DNA of 64,000 bases, from assembly GCA_947253625.1 (NCBI GenBank), contig CAMYAB010000009.1, positions 3,473-67,472 of the forward strand, given 5' to 3'. The position numbers and the translations under genes were made by a program. Below, piece after piece: positions 15,396 to 24,595 of this stretch; positions within the stretch are counted from its first letter, which is position 1, and each line of letters opens with the position of its first letter. The DNA comes from an uncultured Porphyromonadaceae bacterium. Lineage in GTDB: Bacteria > Bacteroidota > Bacteroidia > Bacteroidales > Porphyromonadaceae. Under the pieces are notes generated by a model, which saw nothing but the letters and a program-made list of their open reading frames with translations, was not told where the DNA came from and did no database searches.

Positions 15396-17918
15396 CTAGG
15401 GTTGGAGTATGTGTTGGAGTTGGTCGAGTGTCTGCGGGATGACTTCACCGGGCTTGGAGCCCACTGCGGGGGTCACCACGCCGGCCGCCTCCAGCTGGAG
15501 CATCAGGCGTGCGGCACGGTTGTAGCCGATGGCAAACTTTTGCTGAATAAAGGAGATCGAGGCACGTTTCTCGAGTACGAGCATCTGTGCCACTTCGTCA
15601 AAGAGGACATCTCGTTCGTTGGGATCGATGGCGGCACCACTGCCCGGTGTGGTGGGAGCTGAGTTGTCGACGACCTCCGGCAACTCATACGCTTGGCTGT
15701 AGCCGCGCTGGTCGGCTATGTACTGTACGATGGCGTTGACCTCCGGGGTGTCCACAAATCCGCACTGCACACGGGTGAGGTTGCTACCGGACTGGAAGAG
15801 CAGGTCGCCCTTGCCGACCAGCCGATTGGCTCCGGTGACATCCAGGATGATGCGGGAGTCGATGGCCGAGGTGACTCGGAAGGCAATGCGCCCCGGGAAG
15901 TTGGCCTTGATCGCACCGGTGATGATCTTGGCAGTGGGTCGCTGAGTGGCTATGATGGCATGTATCCCTATGGCACGTGCCTTTTGGGCCAGTCGTGTGA
16001 TCGGGATCTCGATCTCCTTGCCGGCTGTGATGAGGAGGTCGCCGTACTCATCTATGATCAGCACGATATAGGGTAGGTAGCGGTGTCCTTTTTCGGGATT
16101 GAGTTCACGGTTGACAAAGCGTTCGTTGTACTCCTTGATGTTGCGCACATGGGCCGAGGCGAGTAGCTCGTAGCGGTCGTCCATCTCTTGGCAGAGGGAG
16201 TTGAGCGTCGTGGCCACACGCTGGGTGTCCGTGATGATGGTCTGCTCCTCGTCCGGCAACTTTGCCATATAGTGCTTCTCGATGAGTGCGTACATCGAAA
16301 ACTCCACCATCTTTGGGTCCACCATCACAAACTTTAGCTCGGATGGATGCTTCTTGTAGAGTAGGGAGGTGATGATGGCGTTGAGCCCGACAGACTTTCC
16401 CTGTCCAGTGGCACCGGCCACCAGTAGGTGTGGTACTTTGGCGAGATCAAAGACAAAGACCTCGTTGGTGATGGTGCGTCCCAGTGCGACCGGTAGCTCC
16501 GCATGCGACTCCTGGAAGCGCTTGGAGGCGATCAGGCTGCGCATACTCACGATCAGAGGATTTTTGTTGGGGACCTCCATGCCGATGGTCCCTTTGCCCG
16601 GCATAGGTGCGATGATACGTATCCCGAGTGCCGACAGGCTCATCGATATATTGTCTTCCAGCCCACGGATCTTGGATATGTGCACACCGGCCGCCGGTAC
16701 CACCTCGTAGAGTGTGATTGCAGGGCCCACTGTGGCAGTGATGGAGATGATCTCGATATTGAAGCTCCGCAGAGTATTGGTGATCATCTCCTTGTTTTCT
16801 TGTATCTCGGCTTGGTCGATCTCGGCATTTTCTTGCCCGTACTTCTTGAGGAGGTCGAGGGTAGGGAAGGTGTAGCGGGGCAGATCTTTGCGGGGGTCGT
16901 AGGGGCCTTGCTCTCGGACTAGGCGTTCGGCCATGGTCTTGGGGTCTACCTCCTCTTCCTCTTCTTGTGTGCGTCGGTCCACCACCATTAGCTCCACCTC
17001 CTTGCTTCCATCGGTCGGAGGGGTGTCGGACGTGAGAGTGGCGAGGCCCTCGGGATCGGGTATAGGGGCTACGGGCACGGTGTTTGCCGGCTCCTCGGGA
17101 ATCGGCAGTTGCTCCTCTTCTTCTTTCGTCTCCTCCTCATATTCGTCTGGTGCCTCATCATCCGGGATGTTGTCGGAGGCTTCGTCGGGCAGGTCGTCCG
17201 GTTCGTCCGGTTCGTCCGGACGCTCGGCCATCTTTTGCTCCGCCTCCTGTCTGGCTCTATTTTGTCGCTCACGCTCCAAAGCCCAGGCACTGTAGCGTTG
17301 TTGCAGCCCGGAGAGTGACAAAAAGAGGACCACGGTGAGTGTCAGAGCCAATACCAAGAAGACACCCACTCCACCGATAGTGGCGCAGAGATAGGTCGCC
17401 ATGCTGTGTCCCACGACACCACCCGGGAGGAAGAAGCAACGCTCCAGCCATCTCTCCGGTAGCATGCTCAGAGCCAAGGCCGTCCAAAAGGCCATCACTG
17501 TGGAGAAGATGATCTGCTTGGGGTAGTTGGTCCTCGTGGCGAGCAGGAGGCCGCGACTCACGATCCACATGAGGTATAGGACAAATATCAGGCCGACCCC
17601 GAGCCAGCCGTTGACCAGGTTGTGCATGAGGTTGACCCCGTGGATCCCTACATTGCCCCGCACCTCTTTGGCCAGTTGCATCGTGCCGGCACCGGTGTCA
17701 TCGATCACCAAGCTCTGATTGGCAGCTCCGGTGATCAGGTACGACCCAAAGGAGACCGACAGATAGAGGGTCAGCGCGCCTAGGCATATCCCGCCCAAAA
17801 ACGACCAGATGTGCCTGGGTGCCACGTTTTTGGGGATCTGCCACCGGATGGGGTTGGGTCGCTTGGACCGAGTGCGTGAGGTCTGTTGGCGACCGTTCAT
17901 GCTTACTTTCTTTGCCAT
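15396..17918 (-). CDS. ftsK: DNA translocase FtsK
   Basis: An 840-residue FtsK/SpoIIIE protein that pumps chromosomal DNA through the division septum. About four membrane segments lie in the first 200 residues, then an acidic and proline-rich linker (about residues 225-340). The motor domain has a Walker A GATGQGKS near residue 503 and a LIIDEYGDL Walker B. The C-terminal winged-helix gamma domain (about 775-840) recognises orienting DNA sequences and ends in PGEVI. A minus-strand promoter lies at 17980. The start MAKKVSMNG is the first Met after it. Confidence 0.95.
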   Translation of the reverse strand: MAKKVSMNGRQQTSRTRSKRPNPIRWQIPKNVAPRHIWSFLGGICLGALTLYLSVSFGSYLITGAANQSLVIDDTGAGTMQLAKEVRGNVGIHGVNLMHNLVNGWLGVGLIFVLYLMWIVSRGLLLATRTNYPKQIIFSTVMAFWTALALSMLPERWLERCFFLPGGVVGHSMATYLCATIGGVGVFLVLALTLTVVLFLSLSGLQQRYSAWALERERQNRARQEAEQKMAERPDEPDEPDDLPDEASDNIPDDEAPDEYEEETKEEEEQLPIPEEPANTVPVAPIPDPEGLATLTSDTPPTDGSKEVELMVVDRRTQEEEEEVDPKTMAERLVREQGPYDPRKDLPRYTFPTLDLLKKYGQENAEIDQAEIQENKEMITNTLRSFNIEIISITATVGPAITLYEVVPAAGVHISKIRGLEDNISMSLSALGIRIIAPMPGKGTIGMEVPNKNPLIVSMRSLIASKRFQESHAELPVALGRTITNEVFVFDLAKVPHLLVAGATGQGKSVGLNAIITSLLYKKHPSELKFVMVDPKMVEFSMYALIEKHYMAKLPDEEQTIITDTQRVATTLNSLCQEMDDRYELLASAHVRNIKEYNERFVNRELNPEKGHRYLPYIVLIIDEYGDLLITAGKEIEIPITRLAQKARAIGIHAIIATQRPTAKIITGAIKANFPGRIAFRVTSAIDSRIILDVTGANRLVGKGDLLFQSGSNLTRVQCGFVDTPEVNAIVQYIADQRGYSQAYELPEVVDNSAPTTPGSGAAIDPNERDVLFDEVAQMLVLEKRASISFIQQKFAIGYNRAARLMLQLEAAGVVTPAVGSKPGEVIPQTLDQLQHILQP

Positions 17919-17979
17919 TATACTCTCTCTTTCTCTCTCAGGGTGCCTGCGCTAGTGGCTCCCAAGTGGAGCCACCCGA

Positions 17980-17987
17980 CAAATTTA
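17980..17987 (-). promoter_or_regulatory. -7 promoter element TAAATTTG (minus strand) of ftsK
   Basis: Exact TAnnTTTG on the minus strand, 61 bases before the ftsK start. Confidence 0.6.
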
Positions 17988-18096
17988 CCCATTTCTTGTC
18001 ACCTCTCTGCTTTTTGAGCGAGGTGCCTTTTTTGAGCCCTTTTCATTGGGCTGATTTGGACAAAAGGGGAGAGCGGTGTCGGGGTCTCATTTTTTC

Positions 18097-18237
18097 CTTC
18101 TATCCGTCTAAGCGATGGCTTCTATCCGTGAAAACTTTTGCTTCTATCCGTGAAACTCAAGGTCTGTCATAACCATCTGATTATCAACGCTCCTCTGAGA
18201 GAGCTTTTGGGGACCCCGAAATCGCCCGTTTTTTGCC
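18097..18237 (+). repeat. Dispersed repeat, 22-bp family, copy A
   Basis: Three units CTTCTATCCGT... start at 18097, 18119 and 18141, exactly 22 bp apart; the first unit has the special ending CTAAGCGAT. A conserved tail follows (AAACTCAAGG, ATCTGATTATCAACGCTCC, CCCGAAATCGCC, TTTTTTGCC). It lies between the divergent ftsK and aminotransferase genes. Homologous copies are at 23601, 35538 (inverted) and 44330. Confidence 0.9.
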
Positions 18238-18407
18238 TTTTGGTGGAGCTGTCCAAACGAAGTATGAGGCGGAATTTGGGTTGCGGGGGTGGGGTGTGGC
18301 ATCCTTTGCTCCGAAGTCCTCCTTTTTTCTGTCCGTGAAGGTGGACAATAGGGGTGTTTTTCGGGCCTGTGCCCTTTTCCAAAAGCCTCTTTGTGTGGAA
18401 AAAGGGG

Positions 18408-18415
18408 TAACTTTG
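18408..18415 (+). promoter_or_regulatory. -7 promoter element TAACTTTG
   Basis: Exact TAnnTTTG, 60 bases before the aminotransferase ATG; followed by CACCG as at 4808. Confidence 0.7.
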
Positions 18416-18475
18416 CACCGTACTGTATACATTTTGAGATAAGAATTGAAAAAATTTCTTTGAGTCTTTTAGAAT

Positions 18476-19501
18476 ATGCCGACGCGAAACAATAGAGAAA
18501 AACGTGCTGAACTAAGGCAGCTCCACGACTTTAGGAGCCTGACTTGGAAGGGGGCTCCTCTCGATGGTCTAAAGGAGTATCTGGTGGAGAATGTGGATCT
18601 GATCAGTACCTATCCGGAGGAGGAGACTGAGGTGGTCCAGCACCTACTGAGCCGACGGCTGGAGGTGAAAAGCGATGAGCTCCTCATCACCAACGGCACC
18701 CTCAGTGCCTACTATATTGTCGCCAAAGCCTATGCCGGAGCACGCTCCCTGATCCTGTCGCCCACCACCAACGAAGTGCGTCAGGCACTGACCTGGGCCG
18801 AACACAAGGTCGTGGAGTGCCGGGATGCCAAGGATCCCGCGAAGGTGGATCTGAGCGAGGTGGACATCGTGTGGCTCCAAAACCCCAACTCCCCCGACGG
18901 CCGATCCTATCCTAGGAGAAAGATACTGTCGCTACTCAAGGAAAATCCGGACAAAAAGTTCGTCATCGATCTATCCATGACCAACTACCTCATAGAGCCG
19001 GGAATCAAGGCGGGAGATGTGTCGAAGTACCCCAACCTGATCGCTCTCTCCTCCTTTTCGTACAGCTACAACCTGCCGGGCCTGAGGATTGGCTACTTGG
19101 TGGCTGAGGCCGGTGAGCTAAAGCGTTTTGGAAGCTATGCGTTGCCCTACAGCGTCAGCACCTTGGCCCTCTCGGCCATCCACTTCGTCCTGATTCATCC
19201 GGCGGTCTTTACGATCCCTCTGCGCAAGTGGTTGCGTGAGTCGCAAGACCTTGCCGACCTGCTGAGCCGTGTGGAGGGAGTGGAAGCCCGCCCGAGCAGT
19301 GCCCCTTTCTTCACCGTGGATCTGCCGGATGACCGTGCCAAGGAGCTGGCCGAGTATCTCCTCGAAAAACACAGCATACTGGTGGGAGTGGCGGAAGACA
19401 ATATCGACCTAGCCCCGAATCAGATACGCGTCTGTCCACAGGCCAAGTACGACACGAACGAACTACTTGTGCGAGGGGTGACAGAGTTTTATAGTTTATA
19501 G
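18476..19501 (+). CDS. Degenerate class I/II aminotransferase-fold protein lacking the PLP lysine
   Basis: A 341-residue protein with the overall pattern of histidinol-phosphate aminotransferase/CobD enzymes: NPNSPDG (residues 136-142), a VID strand (163-165) and LPGLRIGY (200-207). In active members the residue before this last block is the Schiff-base lysine (SFSK); here it is Tyr196 (SFSYSY). The DEAY motif is also changed to DLSM (165-168). The rest is intact and in frame, with no stop or frameshift, so this looks like a maintained pseudoenzyme or an enzyme with a different mechanism rather than a decayed gene. It is followed after 21 bases by the GH20 gene and has its own promoter. Confidence 0.75.
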   Translation: MPTRNNREKRAELRQLHDFRSLTWKGAPLDGLKEYLVENVDLISTYPEEETEVVQHLLSRRLEVKSDELLITNGTLSAYYIVAKAYAGARSLILSPTTNEVRQALTWAEHKVVECRDAKDPAKVDLSEVDIVWLQNPNSPDGRSYPRRKILSLLKENPDKKFVIDLSMTNYLIEPGIKAGDVSKYPNLIALSSFSYSYNLPGLRIGYLVAEAGELKRFGSYALPYSVSTLALSAIHFVLIHPAVFTIPLRKWLRESQDLADLLSRVEGVEARPSSAPFFTVDLPDDRAKELAEYLLEKHSILVGVAEDNIDLAPNQIRVCPQAKYDTNELLVRGVTEFYSL

Positions 19502-19522
19502 CCCATCCGCACCAGATTGCCC

Positions 19523-21817
19523 ATGCGTCACACCCAGCTTTTCTCTCTCGCACTCGCTGTCGTGGCAGTGCTGAGTACCCATGTTGCATGCACCCACAAG
19601 GCGGTCAACGCCGGTGAATTGCCGGCACTTGTGCCGATGCCTCAGTCGGTGGTCTGGCACGACTCCACTGTGGTCGATTTGCCCAAGCCCTATATCGCCT
19701 CTTTTCCACTGGACAGCCGCCAAAATCGCCTGCTCGTTGAGGAGCTAAATCGGAGCCTCCGAAGGGCCGGGAAGGATACCCTCTCTTTTGAGGAGGAGGC
19801 ACCGGTAGGTGCGATCAAGGCTGTCATTGATAACCAAAACTACAAGGGCGGAGAGTATGTGATCCAGGTGACCCCGGCCGATGGAGTCCAGATCACTGCC
19901 GGTGACCAGGATGCTCTGGGGTATGCGGTCCAGACCCTGCGTCAGCTCATTACGCCCAAGGGTATCCCCACTGTGGTGATCCATGATGAGCCGAGGTTCC
20001 GATACCGAGGACACATGCTGGACGAGAGTAGACACTTCATGGGCATGGCGTATGTCAAGGAGCTGCTCGATGAGATGCAGTACTACAAGCTCAATAGGTT
20101 TCACTGGCACTTGGTGGATGCCGGGGGCTGGCGCCTGGAGATCAAGCAGTATCCCGAGCTGACCGAGCGCACTGCCTACAGGACCATGAGCGACTGGAAC
20201 AAGTGGTGGATCCAAAAGGATCGTCGCTACACTACGGCTGAGGACTCCACCGCCTACGGGGGGTACTATACACAGGATGAGATCCGAGAGATCGTCCGGT
20301 ATGCTGAGGACCGAGGGATCACAGTCATCCCCGAGATAGAGATGCCCGGACACAGCGAGGAGGTACTCTATGCCTACCCGTCGCTTAGCTGCAGTGGCAG
20401 AGCCTTGTCCGATGAGAGTGACTTTTGTGTCGGCAACCCCCACTCCTTTGAGTTTTTGGAGAACGTATTGGATGAGGTGATGGAGCTTTTCCCCAGCCCC
20501 TACCTGCACATAGGCGGAGACGAGGCGGGCAAGACGGCTTGGAAGCGTTGCCCCAAGTGCCAAGCCCTGATGCAGGACGAAGGGATGACCTCCGTAGATG
20601 AGCTCCAGAGCTACATGATCCACCGTATCGAGAAGTACGTGAACGACCATGGACGCAGCATCATCGGATGGGATGAGATACTCGAGGGTGGACTGGCTCC
20701 CAACGCCACTGTGATGTCGTGGCGTGGCGAGGAGGGAGGCAGACAAGCAGCGGATTCCGGTCACGACGTGATCATGTCGCCCAACTCCCACTTTTACCTT
20801 GACTACTATCAAGAAAACCCCATTACGGCCTCCCGAAAAGCCATAGGAGGCTATCTGCCACTACAGCGTTGCTACAGCTACGATCCTGTGCCGGAGGGTT
20901 CTTCCGATCTACTCCACAGGCATGTGATCGGTGTGCAGGCCAACCTATGGACGGAGTACATCGACAGCCGAGACTATGCGGAGTACATGACTTTCCCGCG
21001 GTTGCTGGCTTTGGCTGAGGTCGGCTGGACACTCCCGGAAAACAAGGACTGGGACTCCTTCGTCCGGCGTACCACAGCGCATATTCACAGACTGCACGAG
21101 CAGGGTATAGAGGCATACGATCTATCCAACAATATCACCATCGATATGGACATTGACTACGACAATCGTGAGATCACCGTAGGACTGACCCCCGAGTACG
21201 ATGGTACCGAGATCCACTATACGATCGACGGCACGATCCCCACGATGGAGAGTCCGCTCTATCGTCCCGACCGGCGCATCGTGGTGTCGGACAGTGCTCT
21301 ATTGGTGGCTGCGGGTTTTGTGGATGGGGAGCGTATAGGTGCGCCGGTGGAGCAGCGCTTCGACTACCACTTGGGCATCGGGCATACCGTCGAGTGGGAC
21401 AAGCCCTTGCGTGGTGGCTATCCCGCCGGTGGGGAGCAGACAGCCCTCCTGGATGGGATCCGAGGATCCTTTACCTACATGGACCGCAAGTGGCTGGGCA
21501 ATATAGGATCACTCAGTACCATCGGCACCATAGATCTAGGACAAGAGACGGAGCTACACCACCTTCTCACCCGTTGTCTCCACGACCTCGACCCCTGGGT
21601 GCATATGCCACAGTATGTCGAGCTATCCCTATCCAAGGATGGCAAAAACTACCAAGTGGTCGATCGCGTCTACTCCAAGACCGACCCCAACGACAACCGC
21701 ACCCGCATGGAGACCTTTCACTTTTACCCCAATACGTCCGCACGATACATTCGTATCGAGTACCGAATGACCGGGACGCAACAATTCCTTTTTACCGACG
21801 AACTAGTAATCTGGTAG
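19523..21817 (+). CDS. Beta-N-acetylhexosaminidase (GH20) lipoprotein
   Basis: A 764-residue exported glycosidase that removes terminal GlcNAc/GalNAc from glycans. The ATG at 19523 starts a lipoprotein signal peptide with lipobox HVAC. An N-terminal GH20b domain (about 40-150) precedes the catalytic barrel, which begins FRYRGHMLDESRHF and contains the catalytic Asp-Glu pair in HIGGDEAGKTAW. A C-terminal chitobiase-like/F5/8-type beta region (about 560-764) includes IHYTIDGTIPT. In host-associated Bacteroidetes such enzymes harvest mucin or N-glycan sugars. It lies between the aminotransferase-like gene and queC, spaced 14 bases from the latter. Confidence 0.95.
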   Translation: MRHTQLFSLALAVVAVLSTHVACTHKAVNAGELPALVPMPQSVVWHDSTVVDLPKPYIASFPLDSRQNRLLVEELNRSLRRAGKDTLSFEEEAPVGAIKAVIDNQNYKGGEYVIQVTPADGVQITAGDQDALGYAVQTLRQLITPKGIPTVVIHDEPRFRYRGHMLDESRHFMGMAYVKELLDEMQYYKLNRFHWHLVDAGGWRLEIKQYPELTERTAYRTMSDWNKWWIQKDRRYTTAEDSTAYGGYYTQDEIREIVRYAEDRGITVIPEIEMPGHSEEVLYAYPSLSCSGRALSDESDFCVGNPHSFEFLENVLDEVMELFPSPYLHIGGDEAGKTAWKRCPKCQALMQDEGMTSVDELQSYMIHRIEKYVNDHGRSIIGWDEILEGGLAPNATVMSWRGEEGGRQAADSGHDVIMSPNSHFYLDYYQENPITASRKAIGGYLPLQRCYSYDPVPEGSSDLLHRHVIGVQANLWTEYIDSRDYAEYMTFPRLLALAEVGWTLPENKDWDSFVRRTTAHIHRLHEQGIEAYDLSNNITIDMDIDYDNREITVGLTPEYDGTEIHYTIDGTIPTMESPLYRPDRRIVVSDSALLVAAGFVDGERIGAPVEQRFDYHLGIGHTVEWDKPLRGGYPAGGEQTALLDGIRGSFTYMDRKWLGNIGSLSTIGTIDLGQETELHHLLTRCLHDLDPWVHMPQYVELSLSKDGKNYQVVDRVYSKTDPNDNRTRMETFHFYPNTSARYIRIEYRMTGTQQFLFTDELVIW

Positions 21818-21831
21818 ACGAAAAAAAGACT

Positions 21832-22488
21832 ATGATAGAACGAGATAAAAACAGAGACAAGATCATCGTCCTCTCCGGTGGTGTGGACAGTGTGACGCTT
21901 TTGCACGAATACGCGTCGGAGATCTGCCTGGCACTGACCTTTGACTATGGATCCAATCACGCCAAAAACGAGATAGCCTGTGCCAAGTACCACTGCGAGC
22001 TCCTCAAGGTCCCGCATCGGGTCATCCCGATGGGCTTCATCAAGGAGGACTTTCACAGCAGTCTGCTGGAGGGAGCCAATGCTATCCCGACAGAGCCATA
22101 CGACTCGGACAACATCATGTCCACCGTAGTTCCCTTCCGGAACGGTATCATGCTCGCCATTGCCGCCGGCTATGCAGAGTCTATGGGGGCATCCTCGGTG
22201 ATGATTGCCAACCACTCTGGGGACCACGCCATCTATCCCGACTGTACAGCCAACTTCATTGATGCTATGGACAAGGCGATCCTAGCCGGCACCTACAACA
22301 ACGTCCGACTCATCGCACCCTACACCTCCCTGACCAAAACCGAGATTGTGGCCATTGGCAAAAATCTCGGCATCGACTATAGCACCACCTGGAGTTGCTA
22401 CAAGGGAGGCGACAAGCCCTGTGGCGAGTGTGCCACCTGCCGTGAGCGGGAGGAGGCACTGAGGGCCAATGGACTGCCACTGTCATGA
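21832..22488 (+). CDS. queC: 7-cyano-7-deazaguanine synthase
   Basis: A 218-residue ATP-dependent enzyme that turns 7-carboxy-7-deazaguanine into preQ0 for queuosine tRNA modification. It has the PP-loop SGGVDS (15-20) and the C-terminal zinc cluster CYKGGDKPCGECATC. ATG 21832 is chosen because the N-terminus MIERDKNRDKIIVLSGG fits the family; the open frame upstream overlaps the hexosaminidase. Its last bases overlap queD by ATGA, and queE overlaps queD the same way, so the three form a translationally coupled operon. Confidence 0.96.
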   Translation: MIERDKNRDKIIVLSGGVDSVTLLHEYASEICLALTFDYGSNHAKNEIACAKYHCELLKVPHRVIPMGFIKEDFHSSLLEGANAIPTEPYDSDNIMSTVVPFRNGIMLAIAAGYAESMGASSVMIANHSGDHAIYPDCTANFIDAMDKAILAGTYNNVRLIAPYTSLTKTEIVAIGKNLGIDYSTTWSCYKGGDKPCGECATCREREEALRANGLPLS

Positions 22489-22904
22489 TCACGGCTGAGA
22501 GGTACCACGACATCTCCTGCGGGCATCGTGTCGTAGGACATGAGAGTAAGTGCAAGCACCTGCATGGGCACAACTACCGCATACACTTCGCCATCGTGGC
22601 TGAGGAGCTTGATGGTGTGGGGCGTGTGCTTGACTTCTCAGTCATCAAGGAGACCCTCTGCATGTATCTCGAGCGAGAGTGGGATCACAAGATGTTGATC
22701 TGGACGGAGGACCCCCTACTGCCGGCACTCCGTGAGCTGGATCCGGAGGGGATCTGTGTCGTCCCGTTCAACCCCACGGCCGAAAACATGGCCTCCTATC
22801 TCCTACACACCGTCGGCCCCAGGCTCTTGGCTCCACACCACTGTAGGTTGCACACCTGCCGGATAGAGGAGACTCGCAAGTGCTCGGCCACAGCCACGCT
22901 ATGA
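22485..22904 (+). CDS. queD: 6-carboxy-5,6,7,8-tetrahydropterin synthase
   Basis: A 139-residue protein, normal for QueD, which converts dihydroneopterin triphosphate to 6-carboxytetrahydropterin, the first dedicated queuosine step. The N-terminal block CGHRVVGHESKCKHLHGHNY provides zinc ligands His14, His27 and His29 and catalytic Cys23. A C-terminal VRIEET-type CRIEETRKC motif is present. It overlaps queC by four bases and queE by four bases. Confidence 0.95.
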   Translation: MITAERYHDISCGHRVVGHESKCKHLHGHNYRIHFAIVAEELDGVGRVLDFSVIKETLCMYLEREWDHKMLIWTEDPLLPALRELDPEGICVVPFNPTAENMASYLLHTVGPRLLAPHHCRLHTCRIEETRKCSATATL

Positions 22905-23521
22905 GGGTCGTCGAGATCTTTACATCCATTCAGGGCGAGGGGGCCAATTGTGGTCTCCTCGTGACATTTGTACGTCTTGCCGGGTGCAATCTTGCCTGCA
23001 GCTACTGCGACACCGACTTCCATACCGGTACCGACTACAGTCTCGAGGCACTGACCGAAAGGCTTGTTCGGGAGCGAGGCGAAGGAGGCCCCCGACGCAT
23101 CATCTGGACCGGTGGCGAGCCCACGTTGCAGCTCACCGAGGAGATCGTGCGTCACTTCTCCGACCTGGGCTACTGGCAGGCTATTGAGACCAATGGTACC
23201 CGTACTCCTCCCCGAGGACTGGACTACATCACCGTCTCCCCCAAAGTGAGTGTGGGGACGTTGCTCAAAAACTTCCGAAACATCGCCATCGGTGAGATCC
23301 GCTACCCTGTGGGTGCCGAGACCATCGTGCCAAATATCGAGGAGCTGCCACCTGCGGATCACTACATACTCTCGCCGATCTTCCTCCCGGCCGAGGAGGA
23401 TCGTGGTACCGACCGCAACCTTATCTCCCGTACCAACCTCAGCCACTGCCTTTGCCTAATGCGCCAAGACCCTCGCTGGAGACTGTCGGTGCAGTTGCAC
23501 AAGCTCCTTCAGCTCCCCTAG
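22901..23521 (+). CDS. queE: 7-carboxy-7-deazaguanine synthase (radical SAM)
   Basis: A 206-residue radical-SAM enzyme that makes 7-carboxy-7-deazaguanine. The cluster motif is Cys29-x3-Cys33-x2-Cys36 (CNLACSYCD), preceded by FTSIQGEG and followed by a WTGGEPTLQ glycine-rich SAM-binding motif. The ATG at 22901 overlaps the queD stop (ATGA) and is preferred over an ATG seven codons upstream that lies within queD. With queC and queD it gives the preQ0 pathway; no queF or tgt is nearby. Confidence 0.94.
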   Translation: MRVVEIFTSIQGEGANCGLLVTFVRLAGCNLACSYCDTDFHTGTDYSLEALTERLVRERGEGGPRRIIWTGGEPTLQLTEEIVRHFSDLGYWQAIETNGTRTPPRGLDYITVSPKVSVGTLLKNFRNIAIGEIRYPVGAETIVPNIEELPPADHYILSPIFLPAEEDRGTDRNLISRTNLSHCLCLMRQDPRWRLSVQLHKLLQLP

Positions 23522-23600
23522 AGCACCTTGGCGGGGTCGATGGGTCAGCCCTAGGCCCTGTTTCGCATCCGTTTGGGGATTCACCATATGGATCGTTTCC

Positions 23601-23760
23601 CTCCTATCCGTCTAAGCGATTCCTTCTATCCGTGAAAACTTTCGCTTCTATCCGTGAAACCGATCGCTTCTATCCGTGAAACTCGAGGGTTTTTGTAACT
23701 ATTTGATTGTCAATGCTCTCGAAAGGAGCTTTTTGATCCCAAAAATTGTCCTTTTTGGGG
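23601..23760 (+). repeat. Dispersed repeat, 22-bp family, copy B
   Basis: Four units start at 23601, 23623, 23645 and 23667 (exact 22-bp period); the first again ends CTAAGCGAT. The tail shares AAACTCGAGG, TTGATTGTCAATGCTC and CCCAAAAATTGTCCTTTTTGG with the other copies. It lies between queE and the divIC promoter. Confidence 0.9.
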
Positions 23761-23864
23761 GACGTTTTGCCCCACTTTTTGGGGGAAATTTTCCCCGATC
23801 GATCGGACGGGGTGGGGGATTCTCCGGACAGAGGGATTGGGGAGCGTGCTAACTAAAAAAGTGG

Positions 23865-23872
23865 TAACTTTG
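23865..23872 (+). promoter_or_regulatory. -7 promoter element TAACTTTG
   Basis: Exact TAnnTTTG, 38 bases before the divIC/ftsB ATG; probably drives the ten-gene run to 33599. Confidence 0.7.
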
Positions 23873-23910
23873 GGGTGTCCTAATTAGCACGATGAGAAGA
23901 AGAGCAACTC

Positions 23911-24243
23911 ATGCCTAGACTTGCGAAGCGTATCTGGTCACTCCTTCAGAGACTCTGGCAGAGGTTGAAGGGAGTTCACCCTTTTGTCTTGATGCCGGTG
24001 ATTTTTTTGATCTACTGGGCGATCCCCCCATTTTCGCGACAGTACAGTCTGTGGAACCAACTCAAGACGCAGTATCAGCTGCGGCAGGTTCGGTCGGAGT
24101 ACGACAAGCTGACGGAGGAGATCGATCTCTCGCGTCGGCACCTCAAGGAGCTGCAGCTACACCAGGATATGCTGGAGAAGTATGCCCGAGAGAAGTACTT
24201 GATGAAAGCTGAGGACGAGGATCTTTTTTTACTAAAGAAATAG
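23911..24243 (+). CDS. Septum formation initiator (DivIC/FtsB-like)
   Basis: A 110-residue bitopic membrane protein: a short basic N-terminus, one membrane span (about 24-42), then a coiled coil (about 46-90) and the REKYLMK motif that is typical of FtsB/DivIC just before the end. FtsB-type proteins link FtsL and FtsQ in the divisome. Its length and layout fit well. It is the first gene after the promoter at 23865 and lies 4 bases ahead of the next gene. Confidence 0.85.
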   Translation: MPRLAKRIWSLLQRLWQRLKGVHPFVLMPVIFLIYWAIPPFSRQYSLWNQLKTQYQLRQVRSEYDKLTEEIDLSRRHLKELQLHQDMLEKYAREKYLMKAEDEDLFLLKK

Positions 24244-24247
24244 TGTG

Positions 24248-24595
24248 ATGCGCTTGCCCCGAGACCCCTATATCCTACTGAGTGCCGGCCTCCTCACGGA
24301 GGTGCTGGGTGCTCTGCTCTACCTCCGCACGACCTCCTTTGCAGCCGGGGTGTTGATGGTGGGTGGGCTGCTGATCGCCATAGCCTATCTGGTAGTAAGT
24401 GCCTCTACCCGTGAGGGGACGGTACGGCGCAAGCGGTTGGATCGGATGGGGCTGCTGGGTGGCCTTTGCTACCTGGTGGCGGGTGGCTTTGCCCAGGATG
24501 GGCAGCGCGGGGTGTGGATCCTCCTTTTTGTGATCGCCACGATACTGACGGTTTACAGTATATTTGTGAAAGACAACATAGAGCGTAAGTCATGA
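24248..24595 (+). CDS. Small membrane protein of unknown function
   Basis: A 115-residue protein with about four hydrophobic segments (residues 8-25, 28-50, 70-85, 88-105) and a basic loop (RRKRLDR) after the second. I recognise no family. The GTG one codon earlier is an alternative start. It is tightly placed between divIC and a dolichol-phosphate-mannose synthase-like gene, overlapping the latter by four bases (ATGA), so its product may act in the same envelope pathway, but nothing in the sequence proves it. Confidence 0.7.
   Translation: MRLPRDPYILLSAGLLTEVLGALLYLRTTSFAAGVLMVGGLLIAIAYLVVSASTREGTVRRKRLDRMGLLGGLCYLVAGGFAQDGQRGVWILLFVIATILTVYSIFVKDNIERKS

Noticed and set aside
19745..20812. 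A 355-codon open frame on the minus strand opposite the hexosaminidase
   Set aside because: It has no recognisable domain, no promoter, and lies entirely opposite a clear GH20 gene; long antisense frames are expected at this base composition. The same applies to 662-1567, 35621-36808 and 55639-56496.
22488..22904. A preQ1 riboswitch in the que operon
   Set aside because: The que genes overlap each other and follow the hexosaminidase by 14 bases, leaving no room for a leader; none was found before 18476 either.
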